NCBI RefSeq assembly: GCF_004027225.2
Contig: NC_044277.2
Location: 96,407,552 to 96,471,551, forward strand
Length of the DNA stretch: 64,000 nucleotides
Direction of reading: 5' to 3'
Source of the DNA: Strigops habroptila
Lineage: Eukaryota > Chordata > Aves > Psittaciformes > Psittacidae
Made by a program: the position numbers and the translations under genes. The notes beneath the pieces are model-generated. The model saw only the letters and a list, made by a program, of their open reading frames with translations, searched no databases and had not been told where the DNA came from. This document shows, piece after piece, positions 8,901-23,900 of the stretch (the stretch's first letter is position 1; the number at the start of each line of letters is the position of its first letter).

Positions 8901-11900
8901 CATGAGGATCTGCAGAAATCTAGAGACTTTATTTTTTCCAACATTGAGACCTTTCAGCTATCTGTAAAGTCAATATTCCTCTTGGTGCTTCTGGGTTTCA
9001 GTAAGTTTATTTTCATGTGACTAAACTTGCCACTGGCTTCTACTACTTGGTAGAATAAAGCTAGTATAAAAGTATTATTGCGTGTAGTGTCCCCCCTAAT
9101 TCCTTCTCCATAGCATTTCCTCAGCATTTACAGAACAATGGTCAGAATGTCTGAAACCAAGTTTTCATAAAATCATAGAATGGCTTAAGTTGTAAGGGAC
9201 CTTAAAGATCATTCAGTTCCAACCCCCCTGCCATGGGCAGGGGCAGCTTCCACTAGACCAGGTTGCTCAAAACCCTGTCCAACCTGGCCTTGAACACTTC
9301 CTTGAACCACAGCTTCTCCTGTGTCTTACCACCCTTATAGTGAATAATTTTTTCCTGTATCTATCTGACCTAAATCTCTCCTCTGTCAGCTTAAAGCCAT
9401 TCACCTTGTCCTGTCTCTACCTGCCCTTGCCAAAAAGCCCTCTCCAGATTTCTTGTTGGCCCCCTTTAGGCACTGGAAGCTGCTCTAAGGTCTCCCCAGA
9501 GCCTTCTCTTCTCCAGGCTGAATAAGCCCAACTCAGCCTGTCTCCTCAGGAGAGGTGCTGGATTTGCTTGAGCAAGTCCATATCCTTCTTATATTGGGGG
9601 CCCCAAAGCTGGATGCAGGACTGCAGGGGGGGGTGTCTCACCAGAGTGGAGTAGAAGGGCAGAATCCCCTACCTCAACCTGCTGGTCATGCTGCTGGTGA
9701 TGCAGCCCAGGACACGGTTGGTTTCTGGGCTGCAAGCGCTCTCTGCTGGGTCATGGTGAGGTTCTCATCAGTGAACTCCCCAAGTCCTTCTCCTTAGGGC
9801 TGCTCTCAATCCAGTCTCCACTGACCCTGTATTTGTGCTTGGAATTGCCCTGACCTGTGTGCAGGACCTTGCACTTGGCCTTCTTGAACTTTGAGAGGTT
9901 TGCAGGGGGCCCACCTTCTCTAGCCTGTCCAGGTCCCTCTGGATGACATCCCTTCCCTCAGCATGTCTGCTACACCGCACAGCTCAGTGGTGGTGTCAGA
10001 CTTGCTGAGGGTGCGCTCAATCCCACTGTTCATGTTGCCAACAAAGATATTAAAACAGCAGTGGTCACAATACCAACCCCTGAGGTACACCACCCTTCAC
10101 TGGTCTCCACTCAGACATTGAGCTATTGACCACAAGTCTTTGAGTCGGACCATCTGGCCAGATCCTTATCCACTGAGCGATACATCCATCAAATCTGTGC
10201 CTCTCCAATTTAGAGACAAGGATGTCATGTGGGACAGTGTCAAATGCCCTGCACAAATCCAGTTAGATGACATCAGTCACGAACACCATGACCCCATCAT
10301 AGAAGGCTACCAAATTTGTCAGGCACGATTTGCCTTTTTCCCCTTTTCCTGGAAAAGGAACTTAGTAGCAAAAATTTTTGTCTTCAGGAGTGTTGTGTGT
10401 CTTGTCTTTGGAACATTGCCCATTAACTGGTCAGGTAATTTATTGAAGAAATTTCTATTTATGCCTGCACATTAAATTGAGGAATGATGTCCATCAGCTG
10501 TCAAGGTGACCTAATAGGGGTAACTGAAATTTTCTGGTCAAACCTTTACGTCTCCGAGTAGTCTGGAGCCTGACAAGCTAAAAACTGATCTCTATATTCA
10601 TAAGGCTTCTATTTTCACCTGCTTGGAAAATGCCATTCCAAAGCATATAAATGACGTTACCTGTTCTGGTTAAAAAGGCACATATCTCTTCATTAGCATG
10701 AGAAGAGCTGGAGTTTCAATTCTAGATTTCAGCATGCTGCTGCTTAATTTTTTCAAACTTCACATTAAAGCCAGTCTCTCTGAAGTACGTTCATGGAATA
10801 GGTAATTAACTTGTAGTGTTTACTGTTTGATCTGTATGGAAGTGAAATGATAATCAGTATTTCTCTTGCCAGCGATTTGTCACTCTTTTTGACCAAAAAG
10901 ATTTAGAGAAGCTAATTGCATGGGTATTATGGTAAAGAAACCATTAAAATTGCATGGATAACATGCTGTAAGAATGTGAATTTCCCAACTGCAGTATTTG
11001 AGCAACCAAGTTTCATTTTTCCTGTAAAAACAGGAAAACTTTCACCTTAATAAAACTTTTCACTTTAATAAAAACTTTCACCTTAATATATTTTCTTACA
11101 GCTACTAGATAGCATTGCATCTGATTTAATATCTGCTAGTTTTTATTGGGATTTAAACTCAGTAGGTAGTAGAGGAGAAGAAATAGTTACTGCATGTTTA
11201 GAAGTCTGATTTACTTCTGCTCTTAAATCCATGTCTCACTGACCTTCAGATCAGTGCAAGCTGTACTTGTAGTTAAGATTTTCTCTCTGGTATTTCTATT
11301 TTTAAATAAATATATATACCTATATTCTGTTTCATTGTACTTATCTGTGTTTCTGTCTCAAACTGCAGCTGAAAATGAGAGCACACCAATCCAGCAATTA
11401 CTAGAACACTTCCTTCGCCAGCTTCAAAGGTAGTAAGTGTATCTTCAGCTGTGTCAACGATGTCTAATGCATAATTATATCTGTTACCTTACAACTTCTT
11501 ATCCTGGTTTTCTGTTTGAAAATAGCACCTAAAGACTGGCTGTAATATGTTTGGTAATCTTTGCAACCATATCAAACCTGCCATTTTTAAAGATTAGTTG
11601 AGAAAAATTGTTACCATGTATGCAATTCTGGCTTTTGGTGGAGAAGTGTTTTGGGCAGAGGATATGTTGCCATTATAAATTTATTAAATATTAATGGCTT
11701 ACTTTAGGAATTTAAAAACAGTTATGAATTTTAATAGTTTAAAAGATTGAACTCTTCTTATGAAATTTTGTTATTCTGTGTCCTCTGTCAAATACCAAAG
11801 CAAGTTTATACCTGCTTACTTGATTAAGTTGGAGAATATGAAACATTGTAGTTATTTTTAGAGGACCTCATGAACAAGAAGAGTTTATTACTCAGTGAAG

Positions 11901-14900
11901 ACAAAAGACCCATTTGAGACACAGAAAGATGCAAGAAATAATTAATTCAAGAACTAGCTGAGTCTCTTTCAAAAAAAGTCTACATATGTGTAGTCAAAAT
12001 TCTTTCCCATATCAGGAAAATTTGCAAATCTGCCTCTGTTTTATGAGAGTGCTTTTAGTGTGTGATTTGCTGGGGTTTTTTTTTTTTTTGTTTTTTTAAG
12101 TAGTACTATTCCTTTTATACCATTAATGCAGTATAAAAACAATGATCATTTTGTTTGCTGATCTAAATCTAAATGTATTGTTTTTATTTTTAGGAAAGAT
12201 CCTCATGGGTTTTTTGCTTTTCCAGTCACGGATGCCATTGCTCCTGGATATTCTATGATAATAAAGCACCCCATGGATTTTGGTACAATGAAGGAAAAAA
12301 TTGCAGCAAATGAATACAAATCAGTCACTGAATTCAAGGTAAATTCATAGAGACTAGTTATTTCAGAGCTCTTTAATAAGAAACTGAAGATTCTTTTTAG
12401 CTGTAGCAGCCTTTCTTACATTAATTATTTTAATGTCAATTTTTTCAGAGCTGAGCGCTTTATAAAAAATAATTGTGTGTGTTAGAATTGGTTTCTTGCT
12501 TTGTTTTTCACTGAGGAAGCTCTGTATTTGTCAGATTCTACTAGAGTCTACTGCACATTACTGTGAAAACCAAGGACATGCTCTAAGGTTCTATAGAATT
12601 CATTAAAGAACCTGGAGCTCTTTGTTTTGGTGTTTCTTTACTGTTTTTGGAATGGAGGGTAGGGTTTTGGTTCAGTTTTGTTGTTTATTTGGTCTGTTTT
12701 TTTTATTTAGACCTGATTAGGGTGATTAAATGTCAGTTTTGACTTGTCTGCAAGAAAACTGTGGATATACTGAAGCATTTTGTGTAAGATTCAATAATAA
12801 CTACGTATTTTTTATCTTTAACTATCCTGTTTTCCATATAATTTCATTTGGAATGATCTTTTGGCAGAAACTTACCTGGCAGGTTTATTGGCAACTTGCC
12901 TCGGCTGTTTTGTGTATTGCTATTGCTGTAAAGCTTTATCAGATGCATTGTGGTTTTACAGACAGTGCAGTAAGAAATCTCTGATGGTATTGCAAGCTGC
13001 TGGAAGGAAAGGAGGGGTTTTTAACTAGTTCATGGAGTTCTGTTTGCTGCCTTCAGTATTACTGCTTTCTAGAGTGGTGTTTATATAGCAATAGACTTGG
13101 CAGAGAGCATTGGCTTGCTTATCAGGGTTAATTTCTTCTTTTGAAAGGTCCAGCAAGGTGAGCAAAGAATGGCTTATATTTCCTATGGGTGCTTTGATTA
13201 TTCTGTTTTGTTGTGTATGCTTTATTTTTCAAAAAAGGTATAGAGATTCATAGGAAATAGTAAAGAAGGATTCATAATAGCATTGCCACTAGCAGTGCCT
13301 TCAGGTCTCTAAATTCTAATGGCTTGCTGGATTGTCTCATTCATAAACTTAAAAAGGAATTGTGAATGAGAGCTCTGTGGCTCTACTTAGTTACAGATAT
13401 GGTTGCAATATTGAAACTGGGGAGGTAGCAACCTAAAAAAATGAAAATTGCAGTATTGCTTAGACTGACAGGTTCTGTTTCTTTTGAAGGACTTGATTTC
13501 TGATGATATTCTGAGGAGCAATGAAATGGTTAATAGAAGTATGTCCACCCTACAGTGACAAAGACATATATGTAAACCTATTATGCTTTTGCCTTTATAA
13601 TTCTATATAATAAAGAAATGAAGTTTATGGGTTTTTAACCTCTAAGACAAAGCCTGCTCAAAGGGTTATCTTTCATTTATAATGCATGTATTATAACTAG
13701 CTGAGCCTAGTCGCAAGCTAATAAATAATCTGTCTAAGAGCAGGATCCACAAGAACCATTTGCTGTATTTAGAAGAGGCGAAATTACTGCAGAGAACTCA
13801 TCAGTTTTGCTGCCAAAAAATGGTCCTCTTCGAAGTTGGGAATGCAAAAGACTGTCTTTTTCTGCAGCATTTCATAGGCCACCACTAGATTTATAGCTCA
13901 CGTGGGCTTCTTTGTCTGCTGCTTGGTTCATAGTTTCCTCCTCCATGTCACCTTCTCAATTTCTGGTTTTGTGATGGTCTCATTAAGCAAAGGCAGATGG
14001 CTTAAATGCCATAGAAAGTCACAGACTGCCAATTTAAACTATGTTCACTTACCTGCTTAGTGTGGGCTTGATGACAACTACTAAATGATTGGGAAAGCAC
14101 TGCTCTGACATCTCCGTGTGGAAACAGGAAATAAACCAATTTTTGGGTGGTTTTTTTTTGCAGAATCTGGTCAGAATTGCAGTAGGGCAAGGTTATTTTT
14201 TGTAAATGTTGGGTGCCAGAAAAAGTCTGTAGAAATACGTCTATGTCCAGCCACAATAGTAACCTTAAAATATCTTAGTCTCAGCAAATCTACTCACTGG
14301 TCTGAAAACTGAGTGGGTTAACTTATCAAAAAGCATACCATTTGTTTGCATACACTTTTACACATAATCAATTATTTTTAAAATATAATGGACCCCTGCA
14401 CAAAACAAACTAGCATTTGTGTTTACAGAATGAATGAAACCTGATTGCTTGAACTATCATCGTTTAAACATTAAAAAATTATCAAGAGAGAAAAATATAT
14501 TCTGAATCGGTCACCGGTTGAATTTGTTAGGATCCAGTTTGTGAAGTGCCTGGAAAGACCAGTGTGTGATTCTTGGTTATTGATTTGCCAACTTCAGAAA
14601 TTTTCAGAGGCATATAATAATGTCTTTTTAATTCAGTGTTTCATAGAGCTTCTAATAATATTTTATATGGTATTTTCTATGAGTAGCATATAACTAGGAA
14701 AAAAAGCACCCAAATTTTTTGATTCTGTTTACAGTGGAGTGTGTTGTACTTCTGTTTTGGGAACTTGCATTAGTAAAAATTAGTTGACGTTATGTCTCAT
14801 GGATAACCATTCAAAGGAGAAGACAAAATCAAGCTTGGCCGTTCTTATGCTTTGAAGTTGTTTTTTTTTTGTTGTTTTTGTTTTAGTGCAAGTGACTGAA

Positions 14901-17900
14901 AAAGTGGTCAGATTACTAGAACTAAAATTTTATGTAAGATGTTTTGTATCTTTCTGAGAATTTTGTATTTCTCAAGTCTATTCTGATTCAGAAGGTGGCA
15001 AAACTAACAAAAAGTACTTACGTAGGTGCCTCAGCCCTTTTATAAATTTTTCCGCTGTCCATTTGCATAAGGAAGAAATGTTACATTTGTCATTTGGGGA
15101 AAAGTAAAGTATTCTTTTTTAAAACCAAAAAGCCAATTCCAAACAAAACTTGAAGAAGCAAAAAGGGCTCAAATCTTTGGCTTGTGTTTACTCCATGAGG
15201 CTTCTGCTAAAATGTTACTTTGTTCGTCACAGAGCTGCCATGATGGAATAGTATCTTCCAGTCCTTTACAAAAGGAGTTCAGAATTTTAACAGTTCTTTT
15301 GTTTTGTGTTTTACAGGCAGATTTTAAACTGATGTGTGATAATGCAATGACTTACAACAGACCAGATACTGTTTACTACAAACTAGCCAAGAAGATACTG
15401 CACACAGGCTTTAAGATGATGAGCAAAGTAAGAGACCTTTTAAAAACAAAAAGCAGAAACTCTTTGCAGGTTTTTTTGCCATACTTGAAAGGATCGATTA
15501 ATTACAAAGATAAATGTTATTTCATCTATCTGTGATAAATTATAGCAGTGCCTGTCGGGGCTGCTATATTTAAATGCTTGGTAGCATTCTTGTTGTAACC
15601 ACACGCATATTTCTCAACTTTATCTGCACCAGTGAAGTCTGAGGGAGTTTTTTCCACTGGCTTCAGTGGAAGCAATTAGGATCCATGTATATAAACCTCA
15701 AGTGTTAAATACTGTTTCTGGCTGAAATTTTAAAAACAAGATCTCATTTATGTTTTATTTCTGAATAAACAGAAACCTTTTTTGAAGGTGGTGGGTGTAG
15801 GGGAGGTTTTGGGAGTTTTACAGATGTGTAAGTGCAAATGTTTTTTACTCAAATACAGTTGTTGGCTTGTGAAATGAAATTATTTTGGTGAGCTGCTCTG
15901 TGTGTGTGTGTGTATGTGCATGCATGTATTGCAGTTATGGTAAGTTTTGTGTAAAATAGGCAGTTGTCTTTGCATATGCAGTTTTTTTTGTTTTTGTTTC
16001 TCTCTTGATAGTTGGGCTGCAGAAATTCTGATGCCATGCTACCATGACCAAATCATGTTGCATCGCCATTGGAAACGAGGCATTAAGAACAAAATAAGGC
16101 CATGGCCATTCCCATCCCATCCCATTATCATAGCATCTTGGCTATGAGGGAAAGGTTAAGTCCCTGCCGCTCTGTCCTTTCTGATTCTAGGAACGGCTGT
16201 TAGCTTTGAAGCGCAGCATGTCGTTTATGCAGGACATGGATTTTTCTCAGCAGGCAGCTCTTTTGGGTGATGAAGACACAGCAGTTGAGGAACCTGTCCC
16301 TGAAGTTGTTCCTGTACAAGCAGAGACTACCAAGAAATCCAAAAAGCAAAATAAAGAAGTTATTAGGTAAAGGTTTTAATGGGCATGCTTACTGGCTGTT
16401 GCAGCTTTTGTAATACTAGATAGCAGCAAAGAAGTGAGGGAAAATAAATTACTTTCAGCCTTTCTCCTTGTGGTCCATAGGATAAATGGGCAATTTTATT
16501 GTATTTTAATACAGTGATTCCCAACTTGAAACAAACAGTTCAAAGAATGACTACATATTCTTTTAAACACAGTCGAGATATAGATAGATAGATATAGATA
16601 TTGATATTTTCATCCTTCTTTATGTTAAAAAAGTAGTTTCTTCTCATGAAGGCTTGAAATGTTCTTTTTTTTTTTTTTTAACACAGCCATAAATACCTTC
16701 TGCATTTTTGTGTCATGTCCCTCCTCTCTCCCCCCTCCCCCCCCCCTTTTCCCCCCCCCAAAAAATGATGGACTGTATCAAAATCAGGATCTTTCTGGGA
16801 GGGCAAAGTGGCTCCCAATCAGTAAATTATTTTATTTAACTTTTTTTTTTTTTTTTGGCCGGATATAGAGGTAAAGGAAGTTATTTTTAGAGCAGATGAT
16901 AATATGTTCCCAATGAAATCTTAAGCTTCTTTGTAAAATACAATGCTAATGCAATAGCTATCTTCCAGCTCATAGGCATCCCTGTGTCAAAGTTGTGTTT
17001 TTTACAGCTAAAATCTAATTTAAAGGATTTTATTTTCTATTTTTGAGATTTTAGCAGAAGCTGTGATTTAGAAGAACATCATGTTGTTCAGTGTTCTTGC
17101 ACAGACTTCCTAGGATAGATGTTGAATTTAAATTGTAGGGCATTATATCAACTGGAACTTTATGAAAATAAAACTGGCAGAGCAAGTCATGGCTTAAATA
17201 ATCTGATCACATACATATGTTCTGCAGGCTTCTTAAACATTTGGTTTTTCTAACTGACTTGAGCTTTTAAGCACTTGTATTTTGGCATCAGTAGGATAGA
17301 CATTATTCTTTTTGATGTACAGTAAGAGCTTTGGGAGGGGAGAATTGAACCTAATAGCAGATATTTTTGCCTTCCTATTTCCCAGTTAAAAATGGAAAAA
17401 TAGCTGAAGTCAATGTTTGCAAAGTGCTAAAGCAGTTCAGACCTATGTACTGTGGTTTACAAAAGTGACTTGATCACTTGGACATCCTAATATCTAAGTA
17501 GTTTTTGAAAATTTTGTCCAGGATGTTGCAATCTTCTGAGCATTCTTTCACAGATCTTGTTCATTAAGTATTCTGTAGAGTGTGATAGAAAGTGCCAGTT
17601 GTTGAGGAGTTTCCTGCTGTGTGCACCTTTTCTTTAAGTTTCAATGAAACAAAAATCGTATAACACATTTGTCTCATAATGGTATGATCCTGTGATCTTT
17701 TTATTGTCTTTAATAGCAAAACTTCCTTGTGTATCAGATCTGAATCTCTATACAGAGAGAATTTCTTAGCTAAGCAAATGGAAGAAGATAACCCAGGAGA
17801 GAGAAATGGATTTGGTGTGAGGAGATGCTCTACCCAGTATCTAAGGTGTTTGGCCCTAGTGTCTAATGTCCATATAATGCCCTCAAAGATTTTGATGTAC

Positions 17901-20900
17901 ATAGTTTATTTTAAATATATAATATACTGAAGACTGACGTCCTATGTTATTTTCACACTTTCCCATATAATGCTACCTTTCTCTGATATTTATATAATAG
18001 TGAAGATATGTCCTGTTCCATCTTAGGTATGCTTAATTATTACATTTTTATTATTTGGGTGCTTTAATGAAAAGGGATCTACTGAAACATAAATGTTTAT
18101 TTCTGTAATTTCAATGAGAAGAAATGGTGTGAGTGAAACTGAGTAGGAATACTAATTGCCAGTATTAACAAACATAGGAATTAAAGGACTCCCTGCTAGA
18201 CTGGGAGCAGTGTCCTACTTCTACAAGCAACCTAACCGATATAATCCCCAAAATGCACCTTTTTTTTTTTTTTCCCCCTCAGATTAGAATACACAGTATC
18301 CATTCCCTCATCACATAATTTCTTTTCTGCATCTTTCTAGTTGGAATTTATGAAAATAGCATATTTGTGCATGTGGGAGACTAAGGATGCATACAGCATT
18401 CGCTTTGTATTAATGCAATCCTTTATTTTCTTCAAGGTACGGAAACAAAATTTTTGAAGTTCTGTAGTTTGGTAGTTCTCGGCTTCTGCTGCAAAACTTC
18501 AGTTTCATAATATAATCATAATTGCACTTAAATTCTAAAGTAGACTGACACTGGGAGAGGGGTGGGATGAATTGTTCTACTTAGCAAACCCAGAATTCAG
18601 CCCTTTGTTTTGTTTTAGCTTTTAATTTCTACAGCTACTCCTTTCTCTTTCTTAGTTGCATATTTGAACCTGAGGGAAATGCGTGCAGCCTGACAGATAG
18701 CACTGCTGAAGAACATGTCCTGGCACTAGTGGAACATGCAGCAGATGAAGCTCGGGATAGAATCAATCGATATCTACCCAACAGCAAGGTCTACTGCACA
18801 ACAAAGTTCACAGTTCCATTTTGTGTCTGATTATTGAATGCTTTGTTTCATCTTTGAAAACAGGCTTTAGTATTATATTTTCTGAGACTGTAACATCTAT
18901 GATATATGCTCTGTGAGGAATACCAGTATGGCTATTGTCAATCATTTAGCTCCCATTGAAGACCCATTTTAGGGTGTCCTAAGAGGATTTTGAGTTGTAT
19001 ATTGTGTGTTGAACATCTTTAGACATTCTCTTGAAGAAAGCAGTGAAATGTTGCTCAGTCTTGAATCTGCTTCCTTAATTGCAATCCTTAGCATCGAAAG
19101 TGATTAAAATAGCATCATACTCTTCTTATTGTTGCAACCTCAGAAAAAGCAAACTTGGACATAGTTTGAAGGTTTATCAGGATTTCCGCACACACACCCT
19201 AGGAAATTCAGGAGTTTTAAGCGTTGAATTACAGTTTTCAATGAGAAGTCCAGAACCTCTTGCAGTTTCATATAGCTGTGGTCAGCTATAGCACGTTCTT
19301 GTGTGAGTACAAATTATAGACATCCTTCAGTGACTAGGAGAATATACCAATAGTTTGCCCATGTTGGAGTTTCGGACAGTGCTAATCACAGGTTTCATCA
19401 TCTTGAATGTGATTCTGTTACTGTTCCATGTTTGGTTTTGTGCTGTTCCAAGAGCTAGAAGGAAAAGCTCAGTAATACTGTTAGTGCAGTTTTCTCAGCA
19501 TGTTCTGTTTATGGGTTGTTACCACTGTGTGATAATGGTGGATTCCTTCACTGCTTCATGCGGGGGTTGGAGTGAATGCTACAGGCATTTGCTACAGGCC
19601 TATGCTGAGATACGTTTACTCTGTTTACCTTGCATTGTGTGGAGTCTTTATTAACACCTTTTTCCTCATTTCTCACTCTGTCACATATTCCAGTGACCAC
19701 TGCAGTCAAAAAAATAATCAGGATGTTGCTACATCCTGAATTTTCCAACTATTTTTTTAACAACTGTTGCAGAAGAAATATTTGCTTTGAAGCATTAGTG
19801 GTAACAGTTGTCTTCAAACTTAAATGTCTATTTCTTGGACAGTGGCCCTTATTATGCAGTCACCTTAGGCTCAACTGGATTAGGAAGTAAAACCTTAACA
19901 ACAGGAGAAGGTTTAGTTTCTTCAGTATATTTCTGTTTCTTTGGATAATTAGAAGACTTGCTAGGATTGAAGGTAATTTGAAACCTCCAAAGTAAGAGTG
20001 GCTTTTTAAAAACCCTTTAAAGCAATACTGATTTTCTGCTAATTGCTAACTTTACTGAAAAGGTCTTTCATGATGATACAGCCAGTTTTGCAATGTTCAA
20101 GAATTGTTCTGGGTATGCAGCTCTTAATTGTCTAGGCTGTCAATCAGCTAGACAACTGATTGCAGATGCCACTGAATCTAGGTAACACTGATATGTTCTT
20201 AGAATTCAGCCATTGTGAACTTTTGCCATCACTTGAAGGTATTGTTCTTGTTTATTCTCTTTCCAGCATTTATTATCTCTGGTTTTATTACATGCCAACA
20301 TTAGTTTTGGCCTTAAATTAGTTTCTGACATCAGCTTAGCTTGTTGCATCAGTTCTGTCTCTATCATTACAGACCCCAGCCCCAGTGTTCTATTGTTTTT
20401 CACATCTCTTGCTGTCTTTTTAGCATTGTTTGTGTGTGCACTGAGAGGTTTGTCACCTCTTTAAGAATTTGATAAATTCATAAAAATACTTCTAATTACA
20501 GAAAGTTGTAGCTGAGACATGAAAACAAGCAGTTTGGTCTAGATACGAAAATAAACAGTGAGGTAGATTGTGGATAGGATTTACAGATCTGCTTCTAAAA
20601 CGAAAGTGTGTTCTAGGCTTGGCAGTCAGAAAGGCTGGTTCTATACTAATTATAATGGAATTGATTTTTGTCTTGGATGCAAACTTTAGATCTGATTTAC
20701 GAAGATGAATAAGGAGTTGTGTATATGATGTACAGACTTTTACTCCTAAGTCTTCTGCTCTGAAGCATTTGCCAGGCAGTGATAAATAGTTTAATTCTCT
20801 GTATTAAAAAGAGTACTAGACTGCAGGATCTGAATATGGGTAAAAATGCGTTTTGTAGTTTTCTGTGTAAGTAAACAACTCCTCCTTTGGGCTTGGACTG

Positions 20901-23900
20901 TTTTGAATAATTGCTTCTGTATCTTTGTGGTTCTATTTACAGATTGGTTATCTAAAAAAAAATGGAGATGGAACTTTATTATTTAATGTAGTAAATTCAT
21001 CTGATCCAGAAGCAGAAGGTAAATGCCATAATTTTTCAAGCAAACACTTCTAATGTTTAATGTTCTAGCAGATTTTGAAGTCCTAACTGTACACACAGAT
21101 CCTGTGTATTATAGATGAGTTTAAAAAAAACCAACCAAACAAACAAAACCCAACAAACTTCCCAAACCATTTTCCCCAACAGCTATATTTAGTATCTCCA
21201 ATATAAAGTGTTTCTCTGCCTTTCAAATTTTCACTTCTCAGATGCTCTGTTTTACTCATGCTAACAGTAAGGAGGTAAAATAATACCTACTTATAAGCAG
21301 TTATACATTGCTACAACTTCATCGAGAACTTGAAAGACAGGCTTCTGCTCCGGGTACCTGGTATTGTTAAAATCTAATAGACAAAAGGTGAATGAAAGTT
21401 CTATAATCCTATGTAAATGTGCAATGCACAGATGCAAATTCAGAATCATCTTTTACTTATTTCATAATTTAAATTATTAGCTAAATTTCAGTTTAAAGTT
21501 AATTATATTTTGCTCAATTGTTCTTCTTTAGTTCCCTGATCTTTTCTGTGGCTTTTTGTTTGTGTTACTACTATACATAATTTATGCTGTCTTATGCTTT
21601 TCTCAAAATGCAGAAGTTTTAAAGTTTAATGAATGAAATGTCATAGTCTTTATGCTGCTGTGTCGTGTTGATTTAGCACCTCCTTCTCTGCACCTTTTGA
21701 GATTGGAATTCATTCACAGCTCACCTATTGTTGCACTGGTGAATGCATGAACCCGTTTGACTAGTCACATATCTATTGATTTTTTTGACTGGGAGATACA
21801 AACCTGTACCTCTGTCTACATTCCTTTTCATTCGGTACTAAATTTTTCTGGAATGGAAGTGAACATTTGGCTGCCATCATGCCTTTACCTATTTCTAAAA
21901 AAAAATAAATATTAAAATGAAAGTGATTTAATACCTCTGAAATTATGCCATTGAAAATTTAGACAGTGATGATAAAGGGAACAGAGCAAGCTTTCACTGT
22001 GTGCTGTAAAGAACTGTACTGCTAACTTGATGTTTCTGTGCTCCAGAATCTTTTTTGATTGTATAGTTAATACTAGTTACACTGAATTTACAGCTAGTAG
22101 TATAATCTCAATTTTTTTTCTTTTTAAATCCTAGTAAAGTTCTAGTGCTAAACTTGCTTTCTGTTTTTCAGTAATTGACCGTAACTACCACTGGATTCCA
22201 TAATAGCCAGTGAGATTTAAAATTACTGGAAGTGTCCTAAATGATATTGGGATTTTTTTGAGTTTAAAAGCATATTCCAAATTATTCAAGCCATTTTAAG
22301 TAAGCAGTTCTCAAAGCTTCAGAAGCAAGAAATATTACTATAGCCATAATGATAATTATCTTAACAAGGTTCTTTATGTGGTGTCTGGGTTTCTATAGAC
22401 AAACTACCACTTAGTCAACGTAAGAAATTGATTGTATCACTTCATAACATGTGGATCTTGAATGTTTGTGAATCAACAAGTAAAAGAATTTCAGATGCTG
22501 CTGTATACCTTAAAAGTGAAATAACCAAGTAAGTCATCGAGCTTGTGAATATGGAACAATACTTACAGATGTATTTGAAATTTAAATGGAGAACTTGAAT
22601 TACACTACCTATCCTTAATGTACAGGTTAAAAGACATTTAGGCTTTACGGTAACAACAGCTTTTTGAAATAGCAAAATCTCAATTTTTCACTATAAATTT
22701 TATACATTAAATGCTTTTCTAAAAATAATCATCATCTTTTAAACCAAATTATTAGAGGAAGAGACTCACCCAGTGGATCTGAGTTCACTGTCAAGCAAAT
22801 TATTACCTGGGTTCACCACGCTGGGCTTTAAAGATGAACGAAGAAATAAAGGTAAATGCCAAAGAACATGTTTGAACTTTGTGTTAATTAAATGTTTGCA
22901 TTATTTCTTGATATAAAACAATTTCAGATCATGCCTGTCTCCAAGTGAAAGTTCACTTGGTTATTTCTATAACATATAATTATTCCATTTACAGCAGAAT
23001 GAAGTTTTAATTAAATTGTCTTTTTTGCTTATTAAACATAACTTAATTAGGAGTTTATGGATTAATGTTTTGTCTTTGTGTTATAGCCACAATAAAAGCT
23101 TTTCAGTAATGGTACTCCATTTTCTCTGGAGGAGATATTTTTTTCTGAACAACCGTGCTTAGAGTTGAGATTAAAAAAAAACCCTTTTGGTCATTTGCGT
23201 TTTTGTATCATATGACAAGGATTTCACTGATGGTATTATTGAGATTTTTAATGGTTTCTCATGCTTTCCAGAAACTGACTGGCAAGCAACAGTGAAGTAG
23301 ACACATGCAAACAGTAGAAATATAAAGGGGGCGGGAAAATGAATCTTTTTTGTGGGAGTGGGGTGGTTGGCTTAGTTCTTTATTTTCCTGACCCATGTAA
23401 CTGAAACCAACCGGTATTTATACGGTTTATTTATATTTATTTATATGGTTAAAATAGTCATGCTGATTCTAGAGTCTGGAAGTGTCCTTGTGATACTGCT
23501 CTTGATTTCAGTTGGAGGGAAAAATGCACTGAGCTTTCTGTTTCAGAAAACAAAATATTCCCCCCCTCTGTGATCTTTTACGCTTGTAACAATCATTTGT
23601 CATCTTTCTTCTACCTGTCCAGTAACCTTTCTTACAAGTGCTAGTACAGCACCTTCCATGCAAAACAACTCTATATTTCATGATTTGAAATCAGATGAAA
23701 TGGAGCTCCTGTATTCAGCGTATGGTGATGAAACAGGGATACAGTGCGCCTTAAGGTAAGCGCTTCCTTATACGAGGCCTAAGTTCTCATAGAAATTCTA
23801 TGAAAAGCATTTGGGCCTAAATCTTAACCAGGAACCTCCAAATCCTGATTTTTATTTTTTTCTTTTTTTCTTTTGTTCTGGTGAAACTTATTTTAAAAAT

